The notes beneath the pieces were generated by a model. The model did not search any database. It was not told where the DNA came from and saw nothing but the letters and a program-made list of their open reading frames with translations. Of a stretch of 64,000 bases of DNA, positions 52,239 to 62,351 are shown in pieces; the stretch's first letter is position 1, and each line of letters starts with the position of its first letter. The translations under genes and the position numbers were made by a program. The stretch spans positions 1,302,001-1,366,000 of the forward strand of contig NZ_BAAAWO010000001.1 of the NCBI RefSeq assembly GCF_039535115.1. Reading direction: 5' to 3'. Source of the DNA: Paeniglutamicibacter sulfureus. Its GTDB lineage: Bacteria > Actinomycetota > Actinomycetes > Actinomycetales > Micrococcaceae.

Positions 52239-52348
52239 GCCGCAATTCCCCCAGGTCCGCCTGTTCCCTGTCCGTGGCGGACCTGGCGGAGGCGATGTCA
52301 CCCGAACATCCCTCTGCCATGGCCTTGGCCTGCCAACGCATCCGTTCA

Positions 52349-52377
52349 TTGACCGCGCCCCGGACCGGGCGCATACT
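52349..52377 (+). promoter_or_regulatory. promoter TTGACC-17-CATACT of the DUF427 gene
   Basis: TTGACC (52349-52354) and CATACT (52372-52377) are 17 nt apart, and CATACT ends 6 nt before the GTG start at 52384. This is the best -35/-10 pair seen in the window, and the transcript should be leaderless. Confidence 0.65.
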
Positions 52378-52383
52378 GGCGCC

Positions 52384-53184
52384 GTGGCCACTCGAATTTC
52401 ACACCTGTTCAAACAGTCGTTCTCCGCCTTGCGGTACGAACCGTCAGCCAAGAGGGTCCGTGCGACGCTCGGTGGCCAACCCGTCGTGGACACCACGCAC
52501 GCACTGCTCGTCTGGGAACCCCGGCGCATTGTGCCGATCTACGCCGTACCCGAATCCGACGTCCTGGCCGAGCTCACCGAATCCGCTGCCGAGGTCTCCC
52601 GCGTTCCGGAGGATGCGAAGGTACTAACCCCCGATGACGCCTTTGCCCTGCACACCGCGGAGGGCACCGCACTGGATGTCCGGGTGTCCGGGCATGCAGC
52701 GGATGCCGCAGCCTTTCGCCTTGCGGATCCCGACTTGGACGGCGCCGTGCTCCTGGACTTTTGGGCCTTCGACTGGCGCGAGGAAGACCAGGAGATCCAT
52801 GCCCATCCGCGCGACCCGTTCCACCGGGTCGACATCGTTCCCTCCAGCAGGCATGTGCGGGTGGAACTCGATGGCATGGTGCTGGCCGAATCCGCCCACC
52901 CGGTCATGCTCTTTGAGGGATCCCTTCCGCCTCGCTACTACGTGAAGCCCGAGGAGGTGAGGTGGGACGCGCTGGTGGCCACCAAGACCATGAGCATGTG
53001 CCCGTACAAGGGAACCGCCAACTACTGGGCACCTGCAAGCGGGGGAAAGAACGTGGCATGGAGCTACGCTAAGCCGTTGCCCGAGTCCGCCGCACTGGCC
53101 GGGCTGGTCTGTTTCTACAACGAGCGCACCGATTTCCTGGTCGACGGAAAACGCCTCGGACGACCAAAGACACTCTTCGACTAG
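52384..53184 (+). CDS. tandem DUF427 domain protein
   Basis: This 266-residue protein has two DUF427 units. The first is partial (about 13-95, VRATLGGQPVVDTTHALLVW). The second is complete (about 150-255), with HVRVELDGMVLAESAHPVML, FEGSLPPRYYVKPEEVRW, SMCPYKGTANYWAPA and VCFYNERTDFLVDGKRL. DUF427 proteins form small beta-barrels with unknown function. Start GTG 52384 is set by the leaderless promoter. Confidence 0.92.
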   Translation: MATRISHLFKQSFSALRYEPSAKRVRATLGGQPVVDTTHALLVWEPRRIVPIYAVPESDVLAELTESAAEVSRVPEDAKVLTPDDAFALHTAEGTALDVRVSGHAADAAAFRLADPDLDGAVLLDFWAFDWREEDQEIHAHPRDPFHRVDIVPSSRHVRVELDGMVLAESAHPVMLFEGSLPPRYYVKPEEVRWDALVATKTMSMCPYKGTANYWAPASGGKNVAWSYAKPLPESAALAGLVCFYNERTDFLVDGKRLGRPKTLFD

Positions 53185-53217
53185 GCTCGTCCCCCGGAAT
53201 CCGTGACGGAGAAGGAC

Positions 53218-53757
53218 TCAATCGAAGCCGATGCGGAAGCGGCGCTCGATCAGGGGCGGGGTGAAGCGCGGGTCTTCCTTGGTGATCCCCGTCTCCCGCC
53301 ACCCGTGGCGCAGGTACAGGTCCATGGCCCGCTGGTTTCCCTCGGCGACCCACAGATAGGCCTCGGAGTATCCCCGCTCCCGCAGCCGGCCGGCCGCCTC
53401 ACGCAGGAGCACGGTTCCCAAACCCCGGCCCCAGCACTCCGGAAGCAGGTTCAGCGCGTAGAGTTCTGCGGCGTTCGCTGCAGCTTCGTCCCGCGGCTCC
53501 CCGAACTGGCAAAACCCCACCACGTCCCCGCCAACCACAGCGACGATCGGGCGGGAAACCGTTCCCCGGGCCAGGGTCCGCCCCCAGCTCCGGGCGATGA
53601 GGTCCACGTCCATGCTCTCCAGGAATGCGGCATCGATGATGCCTGCGTAGGCTGCGCGCCAGGCCGCAACCAGGGCCCGGGCGATGGCCGGGGCGTCGTC
53701 CTGGACCGCATCGCGCACCTCGACGAGAGGCGTATTCGGTTTCGCGACTGATTCCAT
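53218..53757 (-). CDS. GNAT family N-acetyltransferase
   Basis: This 179-residue protein has the GNAT fold with VVGGDVVGFCQFGEPRDEAA, ELYALNLLPECWGRGLGTVL and LREAAGRLRERGYSEAYLWV, GNQRAMDLYLRHGWRETG. Motif A is ECWGRGLGTVLL (acetyl-CoA pyrophosphate loop). The substrate is unknown. Start ATG 53757 is set by the leaderless promoter. Confidence 0.92.
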   Translation of the reverse strand: MESVAKPNTPLVEVRDAVQDDAPAIARALVAAWRAAYAGIIDAAFLESMDVDLIARSWGRTLARGTVSRPIVAVVGGDVVGFCQFGEPRDEAAANAAELYALNLLPECWGRGLGTVLLREAAGRLRERGYSEAYLWVAEGNQRAMDLYLRHGWRETGITKEDPRFTPPLIERRFRIGFD

Positions 53758-53764
53758 GCCCGTC

Positions 53765-53770
53765 ATCTTA
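53765..53770 (-). promoter_or_regulatory. -10 box TAAGAT, leaderless promoter of GNAT gene
   Basis: TAAGAT ends 7 nt before the ATG at 53757 on the minus strand. It faces away from the vanZ promoter 68 nt further on. Confidence 0.55.
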
Positions 53771-53838
53771 GTGGGTGACTTTCCCGGTCCATGCGTCCGG
53801 CCAATCCCCCGCAAAATCCCCGGCGCACGGCCCTGCCG

Positions 53839-53844
53839 TAGAAT
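53839..53844 (+). promoter_or_regulatory. -10 box TAGAAT, leaderless promoter of vanZ-like gene
   Basis: TAGAAT ends 7 nt before the ATG at 53852, favouring this start over a later ATG at 53915. Confidence 0.55.
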
Positions 53845-53851
53845 TGCCGGG

Positions 53852-54415
53852 ATGCCTTCCCGCAATCCGTACGGACGTCCTCACGCCCGCAACCACCCCA
53901 TCCGACTGAGCCACATGACCAAGCCACATTTCCATTTCACTGTGTTCCTCGCCGCCGCATATCTGCTGGCTTTGGCAATGATCGCCTTTTGGCCGACGCC
54001 GGTGGATCGTCCTGTCAGCGGAAGCCTGAGCAGTATCATCGGGTGGCTGCACGCCCATGGTATGCCCTCGTTCTTCGGATACAACAAGTTCGAATTCGGC
54101 GCGAACATCCTGCTTTTCATTCCATTCGGTTATATCGCTGCGGCATGGACCAGGAAATGGTGGCACCCGGTGGCCGCGGGCTTCGCCGCGTCCTGCCTCA
54201 TCGAGCTCGGCCAGGCACTGCTGCTGCCCAACCGCTTCGCCTCGCTCCTGGACATTGTGGCCAACACCGTGGGTGCCGCAGTGGGCACCTTCATCCTTGT
54301 CTTCCTGCACGCACGGCATGCGGAACCGCGACGCGATTCCCCGCCGGCCACCGAGCATGGACTGGGCACCCATCCCGATGACGAGATGGCCGGGAACCCG
54401 CCGGTCGGCCGGTGA
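53852..54415 (+). CDS. VanZ-like membrane protein
   Basis: This 187-residue protein starts at the leaderless ATG 53852. Its VanZ-like part has a first helix FTVFLAAAYLLALAMIAFWP, KFEFGANILLFIPFGYIAAA, then AGFAASCLIELGQALLLPNR with FASLLDIVANTVGAAVGTFI. The conserved ExGQ and D-x2-N-T-x-G are present. The role of VanZ-like proteins outside glycopeptide resistance is unclear; no van cluster is nearby. Confidence 0.9.
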   Translation: MPSRNPYGRPHARNHPIRLSHMTKPHFHFTVFLAAAYLLALAMIAFWPTPVDRPVSGSLSSIIGWLHAHGMPSFFGYNKFEFGANILLFIPFGYIAAAWTRKWWHPVAAGFAASCLIELGQALLLPNRFASLLDIVANTVGAAVGTFILVFLHARHAEPRRDSPPATEHGLGTHPDDEMAGNPPVGR

Positions 54416-54452
54416 TTCCGGCCGCACACCAAGGCCCTGGCCCAAAAAGGAA

Positions 54453-54490
54453 GGGCAGGGTTTCACCGACTTGTCAGCGAAACCCTGCCC
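54453..54490. terminator. terminator of vanZ-like gene
   Basis: GGGCAGGGTTTC (54453-54464) and GAAACCCTGCCC (54479-54490) form a perfect 12-bp stem with a 14-nt loop, 37 nt past the stop codon. Confidence 0.85.
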
Positions 54491-54739
54491 GGAGTGCCTG
54501 CAGCTTGGGGTCTGCGGCGTATCTCCCTTGGAAGGAACTGGAACTTGGGGGTAACCAGATCCTTCCGAAACGGTCCCGCACTTGGGGGAGGCAGGACCGG
54601 TAGTCAAGTGTACCCATGCCATATAGCGATGCGCCAATGCTTTGCAGTGTCACGTAGCCCACTGTTTGGGAACGCCTGCGCGAAACGCGGGATGGGGGTT
54701 TTCCCCCCGCCGTTGGCGCAACCGTGCGCGAGCACGAAG
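54491..54739. other. 249-nt region without gene
   Basis: Two weak hairpins occur, including GGAAGGA/TCCTTCC near 54,530-54,570, but there is no coding frame or RNA that I recognise. Confidence 0.45.
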
Positions 54740-54766
54740 AAGGCCCCGGCACTGTCTTGCGATGAG

Positions 54767-54791
54767 TGAACTGCTCCCCGAAAGTTGGACT
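54767..54791 (+). repeat. left terminal inverted repeat of the IS
   Basis: TGAACTGCTCCCCGAAAGTT plus GGACT. It matches the right end except at position 8 (C versus G). Confidence 0.9.
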
Positions 54792-54826
54792 GAATAATTC
54801 AGATCCTTACTTTCGGGGAGTTTTTC

Positions 54827-55318
54827 ATGCGTCAAAATAGTTCATTGACCGCCGAGCAGCGGCTGGCTGCCGTCGATCTTTTCGAGCAGGGAATCGGGCA
54901 TAAGGCGGTATCCTCAAGACTGAACGCCGGTGAACACGCCGTTCGTGGGCTCGAGAAACGGTTCAGGATTTGGGGTAGGGCAGCGTTGGAAAGCAAACCG
55001 ACCAATCAGGTGTATTCCTTCGAGTTCAAGCTCGCGGTCGTCCGCCAGTTCCTCGACGGCGAGGCGACGCTGATGGAGCTTGCCCAACGACACCGGCTCA
55101 GCTCCCCGAACCTTCTCAGGACCTGGGTCAGGACCTACCGGGAACAGGGCGAGGACGGGCTGCGTCCCAAGGCCAAGGGCCGTCCCAAGACCGCTTCCGG
55201 CGCCGAAGCGGGTGGACCCACCGAACTCGAGAAGCTGCGCCGCGAGAACCAGCGGCTGCAGGCGGAGAATGCATACCTAAAAAAAGTTCGGGCCTTGAGG
55301 AACCAACCACCGCGCTGA
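54827..55318 (+). CDS. IS3-family transposase OrfA (HTH protein)
   Basis: This 163-residue protein has two helix-turn-helix units, LTAEQRLAAVDLFEQGIGHK and FKLAVVRQFLDGEATLMELA followed by QRHRLSSPNLLRTWVRTYRE, and a C-terminal leucine-zipper-like coiled coil (LEKLRRENQRLQAENAYLKK) that mediates multimerisation. OrfA binds the IS ends. It ends just after the frameshift site. Confidence 0.95.
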   Translation: MRQNSSLTAEQRLAAVDLFEQGIGHKAVSSRLNAGEHAVRGLEKRFRIWGRAALESKPTNQVYSFEFKLAVVRQFLDGEATLMELAQRHRLSSPNLLRTWVRTYREQGEDGLRPKAKGRPKTASGAEAGGPTELEKLRRENQRLQAENAYLKKVRALRNQPPR

Positions 55319-55332
55319 AAATCAGCGCGGTG
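55279..55332 (+). promoter_or_regulatory. programmed -1 frameshift site (A7 and stem-loop)
   Basis: CTAAAAAAAG (A7 at 55279-55285) in the OrfA frame is followed 22 nt later by the stem CACCGCGCTGA / TCAGCGCGGTG (55308-55318 / 55322-55332). A -1 shift on A7 continues as SSGLEEPTTALKISAVIALK straight into OrfB, giving the active OrfAB transposase. Confidence 0.85.
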
Positions 55333-56169
55333 ATCGCCCTCAAGGCCTCCCACCCCTTGCCCCTGCTCCTGGCCGCTGCCGGGCTTCCCCGCTCCACGTT
55401 CTTCCACCGCCAGGCCGCGCTCAAGGCACCGGACCGGCACGCGGAGCTCCGCGCACGGATCCACGAGATCTTCACCAAGGCCATGGGCCGGTACGGGCAC
55501 CGCCGCATCCACGCCGAATTGCTCGGCGGCGGGTGGCAGGTGGCGAAGAAGACCGTGCTGAAGCTGATGCGCGCCGAGGGCCTGGTCTGCAAGGTCCGCA
55601 GCAAGCGAAGGTATGCCTCCTACAAGGGCACTGTCGGCAAGGTCGCCGAAAACCTGCTGAAGCGCCAGTTCGACACCGAGGCACCGAACCTGAAGTGGGT
55701 GACCGACGTGACCGAATTCAAGATTGCCGACAGGAAGGTCTATCTTTCGCCGGTGCTGGACCTGTTCGACCGCTCGATCGTTTCCTACTCGGTGTCGCAG
55801 TCCCCGACCGTGGCCTTCGCCAACCAATCGCTTAGCGAGGCCATCGGGACCCTGGCCGCGGGCGAGGCGCCGATGGTGCACTCGGACCAGGGATTCCAGT
55901 ACCAGCACGCCAGCTGGCAGAGGCTGCTGGCCGACGCCGGCATGACCCAATCCATGTCGCGCAAGGGCAACTGCCTGGACAACGCCGTGATGGAAAACTT
56001 CTTCGGGCACCTGAAGGAAGAGATGTTCCACCACCACGAACACACCAGCGTCGAGGCGTTCACCGCCGAGCTCGACGACTACATCCACTGGTACAACTAT
56101 GACCGCATCTCGTTAACGCTCGAGTGCCTGAGCCCGATGAAATACCGGGCCCAGGCACTGGCTGCGTAG
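55330..56169 (+). CDS. IS3-family transposase OrfB (DDE domain)
   Basis: This 279-residue integrase-like domain has an HTH_21 segment (RHAELRARIHEIFTKAMGRY, GHRRIHAELL) followed by the rve core with WVTDVTEF (first Asp), PMVHSDQGFQYQHASW (second Asp) and NAVMENFFGHLKEEMFHHH (Glu). All three catalytic acids are present. It is normally expressed as an OrfAB fusion by frameshifting; the GTG at 55330 is inside the stimulatory stem-loop. Confidence 0.95.
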   Translation: MIALKASHPLPLLLAAAGLPRSTFFHRQAALKAPDRHAELRARIHEIFTKAMGRYGHRRIHAELLGGGWQVAKKTVLKLMRAEGLVCKVRSKRRYASYKGTVGKVAENLLKRQFDTEAPNLKWVTDVTEFKIADRKVYLSPVLDLFDRSIVSYSVSQSPTVAFANQSLSEAIGTLAAGEAPMVHSDQGFQYQHASWQRLLADAGMTQSMSRKGNCLDNAVMENFFGHLKEEMFHHHEHTSVEAFTAELDDYIHWYNYDRISLTLECLSPMKYRAQALAA

Positions 56170-56183
56170 ACTTTTACTTACCG

Positions 56184-56208
56184 AGTCCAACTTTCGGGGA
56201 CCAGTTCA
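56184..56208 (-). repeat. right terminal inverted repeat of the IS
   Basis: Read on the minus strand: TGAACTGGTCCCCGAAAGTT plus GGACT, 24 of 25 identical to the left end. Confidence 0.9.
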
Positions 56209-56249
56209 TGAGCGAGACAGCGGCCGGGGCCTTCAAATCAGAGTGTGCC

Positions 56250-58070
<1,821 letters not shown>

Positions 58071-58619
58071 TCAAGGCCAGTTCAGGACGACGACGTCACG
58101 CTCGTCGTTGGCGGGAAGCGCCGCTGCGGCGGCGTATCCCGCCAACGGGGCCTGCAACTCGCACACCGAACCGCCGGCGGCGGGCCCACCGGAACGCGCC
58201 TTGAACAGCGCCTCCCGCCGAACCCACCCTGCCGCGGCTGCCGGGTCCTTCAGATCTGCGATCCGCTGCACGTCCACTCCGACCGGTCCCATGGTGCTGA
58301 GCGCCACGACGACGAGCACCCCGGAATGCGACACGGACACCCACGGCGCGGCCATCCCCGGGTTCATGACGCGGGGCGCGCCGTGAGGTGCGCCACATTC
58401 ATTGCAGGTTCGGTCGATGGAGACGTCGGTCGGGGCAATGCCGGCATGGGAGGCGACGGCTACGCGGAGCAGCACTGCCCCCACCAGAAATCGGCCGCGG
58501 TCAGCAGGCCTTTCCAACGACTCCAGCCGGGCGCGTTCGGTGGGGTCGAGCATGTCCAATCCCCCGTGCCCGGCCGCAGTGAGCGAGGACCACCATACCT
58601 CCGCCATAAATTGCCTCAT
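58071..58619 (-). CDS. 4'-phosphopantetheinyl transferase (Sfp/EntD type)
   Basis: This 182-residue protein has the PPTase signatures VSVSHSGVLVVVALSTMGPV with GVDVQRI (Mg-binding Asp pair) and WVRREALFKARSGGP (the WxxKEAxxK-like motif). It transfers phosphopantetheine from CoA to the serine of a carrier protein. The carrier domain of the divergent ligase fusion (Ser524) is the obvious substrate. The two genes share the iron box between them. Start ATG 58619 is preceded by AGAGAAGC; ATG 58607 is an alternative. Confidence 0.92.
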   Translation of the reverse strand: MRQFMAEVWWSSLTAAGHGGLDMLDPTERARLESLERPADRGRFLVGAVLLRVAVASHAGIAPTDVSIDRTCNECGAPHGAPRVMNPGMAAPWVSVSHSGVLVVVALSTMGPVGVDVQRIADLKDPAAAAGWVRREALFKARSGGPAAGGSVCELQAPLAGYAAAAALPANDERDVVVLNWP

Positions 58620-58634
58620 GCTTCTCTTGTCTAC

Positions 58635-58653
58635 TTGCCTTAGGCTAACCTTA
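58635..58653. promoter_or_regulatory. DtxR/IdeR-type iron box
   Basis: TTGCCTTAGGCTAACCTTA matches the 19-bp mycobacterial IdeR consensus TTAGGTTAGGCTAACCTAA at 15 positions, with 13 of the last 14 identical. It lies between the divergent PPTase and ligase genes and overlaps the ligase -10 region. Fe(II)-loaded repressor bound here would block both genes when iron is plentiful. Confidence 0.75.
58646..58651 (+). promoter_or_regulatory. possible -10 box TAACCT of the iron operon
   Basis: TAACCT ends 8 nt before the GTG at 58660 and lies inside the iron box. TTAGCT (58651-58656), 18 nt from TTGTCT (58627-58632), is an alternative that would put the transcript start after this GTG. Confidence 0.4.
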
Positions 58654-58659
58654 GCTTTC

Positions 58660-61320
58660 GTGACGCAAACTCCCGTGCAAGACCTCACGGCCCCGACCCC
58701 CGGCCAGGATTCACTGCTGGACCGCGCCTTCGGCTCCCCCCGGGCGGCACGGACCGCGCTGCTGACCGCTGCCGGAAAAGCCATATCGTACGGTGAGCTG
58801 CGCGCCGCCGTGGACCGGCTCGTCCTCCATCTCCCGGACGCCGCGACCGGGAAGCGCCTGGTGCACCTGCCGTTGCGCGCCGAGGTGCACAGTGTCGCCG
58901 CCTATCTCGCGACGCTTGAGGCCGGCCACGTCGCGCTCGTGACCTCGGACGAGCCCCGGACCGCTGCCATGCTCGAGCGTTACCGGCCGGATGTGACCGC
59001 CACCGGCGACCCGGAGCACCCGTTCGAGTTCGCCTCGGGCGCCCCGCTGCATGTGCTGCACCCCGATCTGGCGCTGCTGCTGAGCACCTCCGGCAGCACC
59101 GGATCCCCCAAGCTCGTCAGGCTCTCCCATCGAAACCTGGCCGCCAATGCCTCCGCCATCGCCAAGGCACTGCGCCTCACCGAGACCGACCGGGCCATCA
59201 CCAGTCTCCCCCTGCACTACTGCTTTGGGCTCTCGGTCCTCCACTCGCACCTGGTCGCCGGAGCATCCGTCGTCCTGCACGAGGGTTCGGTCCTCGACGG
59301 CTCCCTCTGGGACGCCATCGACGGCCTCGGCGTCACCAACCTGGCCGCGGTCCCCCACATGGTCGAGCTCATGGAATCCACCGGCGTACTCGAAGCGAGC
59401 CACCCTTCGCTGCGACTGATAGCCCAGGCCGGTGGCCGCATGCACCCTGACCGTGTCCGGCGCACCGCCGACCTCGGCCGCGCGCAAGGGTGGGGACTGT
59501 CGGTGATGTACGGGCAGACGGAAGCCACCGCCCGCATCTGCGTCCTGGATCCGGCCCTGGCCGCAGTGAACCCCGACGCCGTGGGCAAGCCCGTCTCCGG
59601 AACCTCCCTGCATTTGGACACGACCGTGCCCGAGGCCGTCGACGGAGCCGGCGAAGTCGTCGTGCGCGGCCCCGGCGTCATGATGGGATACGCCGAACAC
59701 CCCGACGACCTGGCGCTTGGCCCGATGCTGACCGAGCTGCGCACCGGGGACCTCGGGCGCGTCGGGCCCGACGGGCTGCTGAGGATAGTCGGGCGGCGCT
59801 CCGGATTCGTCAAGGTCATGGGCGTGCGCATTGACGTGGGCGCCGTCGAGCATGCCCTGGATGCGGCAGGTCACACGGCGTGCGTGGGCGGGGACGGAAC
59901 CCGGCTGCTGGTCGCCGTCGAGCCCAGGACCTCAGGAGCCCCCGATGCCACCGCGGCCGAAGCCCGACGGATCGCCGGGCAGGCCTCGGGCCTGGGCGCC
60001 GCAGCAGTCGCCGTCGCGGTCACCGAGCTGCAGCGCCTGGCCAACGGGAAGCTGGACCGGCCCGGCTGCGCGGCACTGGTGCTCGCCGGCGCCGCCGGCC
60101 ATGCCACCGAGACAACGGCCCCTGCCGGGGCCAAGAGCGCGGCCGCCGAGGTCGCGAAGGTTGTCTCGGAGGTGTTGGGCACCGACTCCGTCGACCTTGG
60201 CCGCAGCTTCGTCCAGCACGGCGGGGATTCGCTCAGTCACGTCCAAGCCTCCCTCCGTCTCGAGGGCATCGTCGGGCCGCTGCCCCGCGGCTGGCACCAT
60301 CGAACCCTGTCCGAGTTGGCGGACCTGGCCGCCCACCGGCGCAACGCGCCCGCCGATCCGGGAGCCGCCGGCCTTGCCGGAACGCGCGCCCGCCCGCCCC
60401 GGATCTGGCGCACCGTGGAGACCTCCGTCGTGATGCGCGCGCTGGCCGTCGTGGCCATCTGCGGCTCCCACGCGGACCTGTTCGACGTCATGGGCGGGGC
60501 ACACCTGCTGCTGGCCATTGCCGGCTACAACACCGTCCGCTTCGGACTCTCCGCGCCCGGGGTGGCCGACAGGTGGCGGGCCACCGCACGGATCCTGATC
60601 GGCGTGGCCGTCCCGACGATGCTCATCGCGCTGTTCGCCATGCTCACCACCGGACGCTACGGATGGTCCAACATCCTGCTCAGTCACTGGCTTCTCGGCG
60701 ACACCACCGAAGGATCCACGCGCAACGAGTACTGGTTCATCGACGCCCTCGTCGCCAGCCTCCTGGTGCTCACCGCGGTGATCTCCGTTCCGGCCCTTGC
60801 CCGTGCGTGGAAGGCCGACCCCTGGCGCGTGGCCGCCTGGTTCACCGCCGCGGCCCTGGTGCCCCGGTTCGTTGTCCTGGCGCTGACGGAGGACTCGATG
60901 GCGCAATCGATCATGCCCACGACCCTGTGGCTGGTGGGCGTGGGCGCGGCCGCGGCCCATGCCGACACCCGCCGGCGCCGCTGGCTGACCCTGGCCCTGG
61001 GCGTAATCGGCGGCGCAACGTTTTTCGCCGACCAGCCCCTGCGCAATGCCGTCGTCGTCGCCGGCCTCGCCGCCCTGATCCTGGTACCACGGATGCGGGT
61101 ACCCGCGTTCCTGCTGCCCCTGCTCGGCCTGCTGGCCGCCGCCTCCCTGTACATTTACCTGGTCCAGTTCCTGGTGCTCTCCGCCTTCGAGAACGACGTT
61201 GTCGAGACGGTGGCCGCACTGGGGGTCGGATGCCTGCTCTGGCGCCTGGCCGACCGCCCCATGCGGCGCCTGCAGGACCTGGTCCCCGCACCCAACCGAT
61301 GGAATGAAAGAACGCCATGA
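58660..61320 (+). CDS. fusion of AMP-forming acyl ligase, acyl/peptidyl carrier protein and membrane acyltransferase-3
   Basis: In this 886-residue protein, residues 1 to about 470 form an adenylate-forming domain: LLLSTSGSTGSPKLVRLSHR near 143, SVMYGQTEATARICVLD near 283, ELRTGDLGRVGPDGLLRIVG near 362, and QRLANGKLDRPG with the A10 lysine near 464. Residues about 490-560 are a carrier domain with FVQHGGDSLSHVQASL (Ser524 takes phosphopantetheine). Residues about 580-880 form a 10-helix acyltransferase-3 domain. The chain should activate an acid, tether it to its own carrier and transfer it to an acceptor at the membrane. It overlaps the Fe-binding lipoprotein gene (ATGA). Substrate and acceptor are unknown. 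Confidence 0.85.
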   Translation: MTQTPVQDLTAPTPGQDSLLDRAFGSPRAARTALLTAAGKAISYGELRAAVDRLVLHLPDAATGKRLVHLPLRAEVHSVAAYLATLEAGHVALVTSDEPRTAAMLERYRPDVTATGDPEHPFEFASGAPLHVLHPDLALLLSTSGSTGSPKLVRLSHRNLAANASAIAKALRLTETDRAITSLPLHYCFGLSVLHSHLVAGASVVLHEGSVLDGSLWDAIDGLGVTNLAAVPHMVELMESTGVLEASHPSLRLIAQAGGRMHPDRVRRTADLGRAQGWGLSVMYGQTEATARICVLDPALAAVNPDAVGKPVSGTSLHLDTTVPEAVDGAGEVVVRGPGVMMGYAEHPDDLALGPMLTELRTGDLGRVGPDGLLRIVGRRSGFVKVMGVRIDVGAVEHALDAAGHTACVGGDGTRLLVAVEPRTSGAPDATAAEARRIAGQASGLGAAAVAVAVTELQRLANGKLDRPGCAALVLAGAAGHATETTAPAGAKSAAAEVAKVVSEVLGTDSVDLGRSFVQHGGDSLSHVQASLRLEGIVGPLPRGWHHRTLSELADLAAHRRNAPADPGAAGLAGTRARPPRIWRTVETSVVMRALAVVAICGSHADLFDVMGGAHLLLAIAGYNTVRFGLSAPGVADRWRATARILIGVAVPTMLIALFAMLTTGRYGWSNILLSHWLLGDTTEGSTRNEYWFIDALVASLLVLTAVISVPALARAWKADPWRVAAWFTAAALVPRFVVLALTEDSMAQSIMPTTLWLVGVGAAAAHADTRRRRWLTLALGVIGGATFFADQPLRNAVVVAGLAALILVPRMRVPAFLLPLLGLLAAASLYIYLVQFLVLSAFENDVVETVAALGVGCLLWRLADRPMRRLQDLVPAPNRWNERTP

Positions 61321-62351
61321 CCCACACACGCCGTCCCTTGCTCGCCATTGCACTCGCACTGCCGCTGGCCCTGGCCGCCTGCTCCGGCGGCCAGGCCGGC
61401 GAGGAGGCCTACGCCCCGCAGCCCGACACGCTGCAGATCTACTCCGCCCAGCACATCGAGGTCACCAAGGCCGTTGCCGCGGAGTTCACCGAGGAGACCG
61501 GCATCCCGACCCAGGTCCGCGACGGCCAGGACTCCTCCATGGGCCACATGATCGTGAAAGAGGGCAGCTCCTCTCCGGCTGACGTGTTCCTCACCGAGAA
61601 TTCCCCGGCCATGACCCTCGTCGAACGCGAGGGGCTTCTCGCGCCGGTTGACGCAACCGCCCTGGACCAGGTCCGCGACGGCCTCGCTCCGTCCTCCCGG
61701 CTCTGGGCGCCGATCGCTGCCCGGTCCACCGTGCTGGTCTACAACAAGGACCTCATCAGCGAACAGGACCTGCCGTCCTCGATGATGGAGCTCGCCGACC
61801 CGAAGTGGTCGGGCAAGTGGGGCGCCGCCCCCGGCGGCGCCGACTTCCAGGCCATCGCCGCGGGCATGCTCGCCGAACGCGGCGAGTCCGAGACCCGCGC
61901 CTGGCTTCAGGCACTGGCGGATAACGCCGAGGTGTACCAGAACAACATCGCCACGATGAAGGCGGTCAATGCCGGGGAGGTCCCGGTCGGGATCATGTAC
62001 CACTACTACTGGTACCGCGACCAGGCCGGGGACCGGCAGGGCAGCGCGAACACGGCGTTGCACTACTTCGGCGGAGAGGACCCGGGCGCGTTCGTCAGCT
62101 TGTCGGCCGGCGGGGTACTTGCCTCAAGCGACATGCCCGAGGAGGCCCAGAGGTTCCTCGAGTACGCCACCGGCCCCAAGGGACAGCGGGCCCTCGTCGA
62201 CAGCGGGTCCATGGAGTACGCGGTGGGCACCGGGACGAATTCGGACCCGGCCCTCCCGTCGCTGGAGGAATTGGAAGCCCCAGCCGTTGAGGTCTCCTCC
62301 CTCAATTCCGACCAAGTGATCGCCTTGATGACGGATGTCGGGATCCTCTAG
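61317..62351 (+). CDS. ferric iron ABC transporter substrate-binding lipoprotein
   Basis: This 344-residue protein has lipobox signal AIALALPLALAACSGG and a mature domain of the FbpA/FutA class: TLQIYSAQHIEVTKAVAAEF, TEETGIPTQVRDGQDSSMGH, SPADVFLTENSPAMTLVERE, WAPIAARSTVLVYNKDLI and VGIMYHYYWYRDQA with the tyrosine cluster that binds Fe(III). It is coupled to the ligase fusion gene (ATGA) and overlaps the permease gene by 17 nt. Confidence 0.93.
   Translation: MTHTRRPLLAIALALPLALAACSGGQAGEEAYAPQPDTLQIYSAQHIEVTKAVAAEFTEETGIPTQVRDGQDSSMGHMIVKEGSSSPADVFLTENSPAMTLVEREGLLAPVDATALDQVRDGLAPSSRLWAPIAARSTVLVYNKDLISEQDLPSSMMELADPKWSGKWGAAPGGADFQAIAAGMLAERGESETRAWLQALADNAEVYQNNIATMKAVNAGEVPVGIMYHYYWYRDQAGDRQGSANTALHYFGGEDPGAFVSLSAGGVLASSDMPEEAQRFLEYATGPKGQRALVDSGSMEYAVGTGTNSDPALPSLEELEAPAVEVSSLNSDQVIALMTDVGIL

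Larger units (their letters stand above)
54767..56208 (+). mobile_element. IS3-family insertion sequence, complete, 1,442 bp
   Basis: It has terminal inverted repeats of 25 bp with one mismatch, two overlapping-type open frames (orfA and orfB) joined by a frameshift signal, and a perfect 4-bp target duplication TGAG (54763-54766 and 56209-56212). The DDE domain is intact, so the copy may be active. Confidence 0.95.
54740..56233 (-). terminator. guaB terminator split by the insertion sequence
   Basis: AAGGCCCCGGC (54740-54750) and GCCGGGGCCTT (56223-56233) are exact complements. CTGTCT (54752-54757) and AGACAG (56215-56220) add to the stem. Removing the insertion and one TGAG copy restores one hairpin with a short loop directly after guaB. 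The insertion lies in the loop. Confidence 0.8.

Noticed and set aside
53852..54415. Glycopeptide resistance locus from the VanZ-like gene
   Set aside because: It is a single VanZ-family membrane protein without vanHAX or a two-component system; such genes are common and unrelated to resistance.
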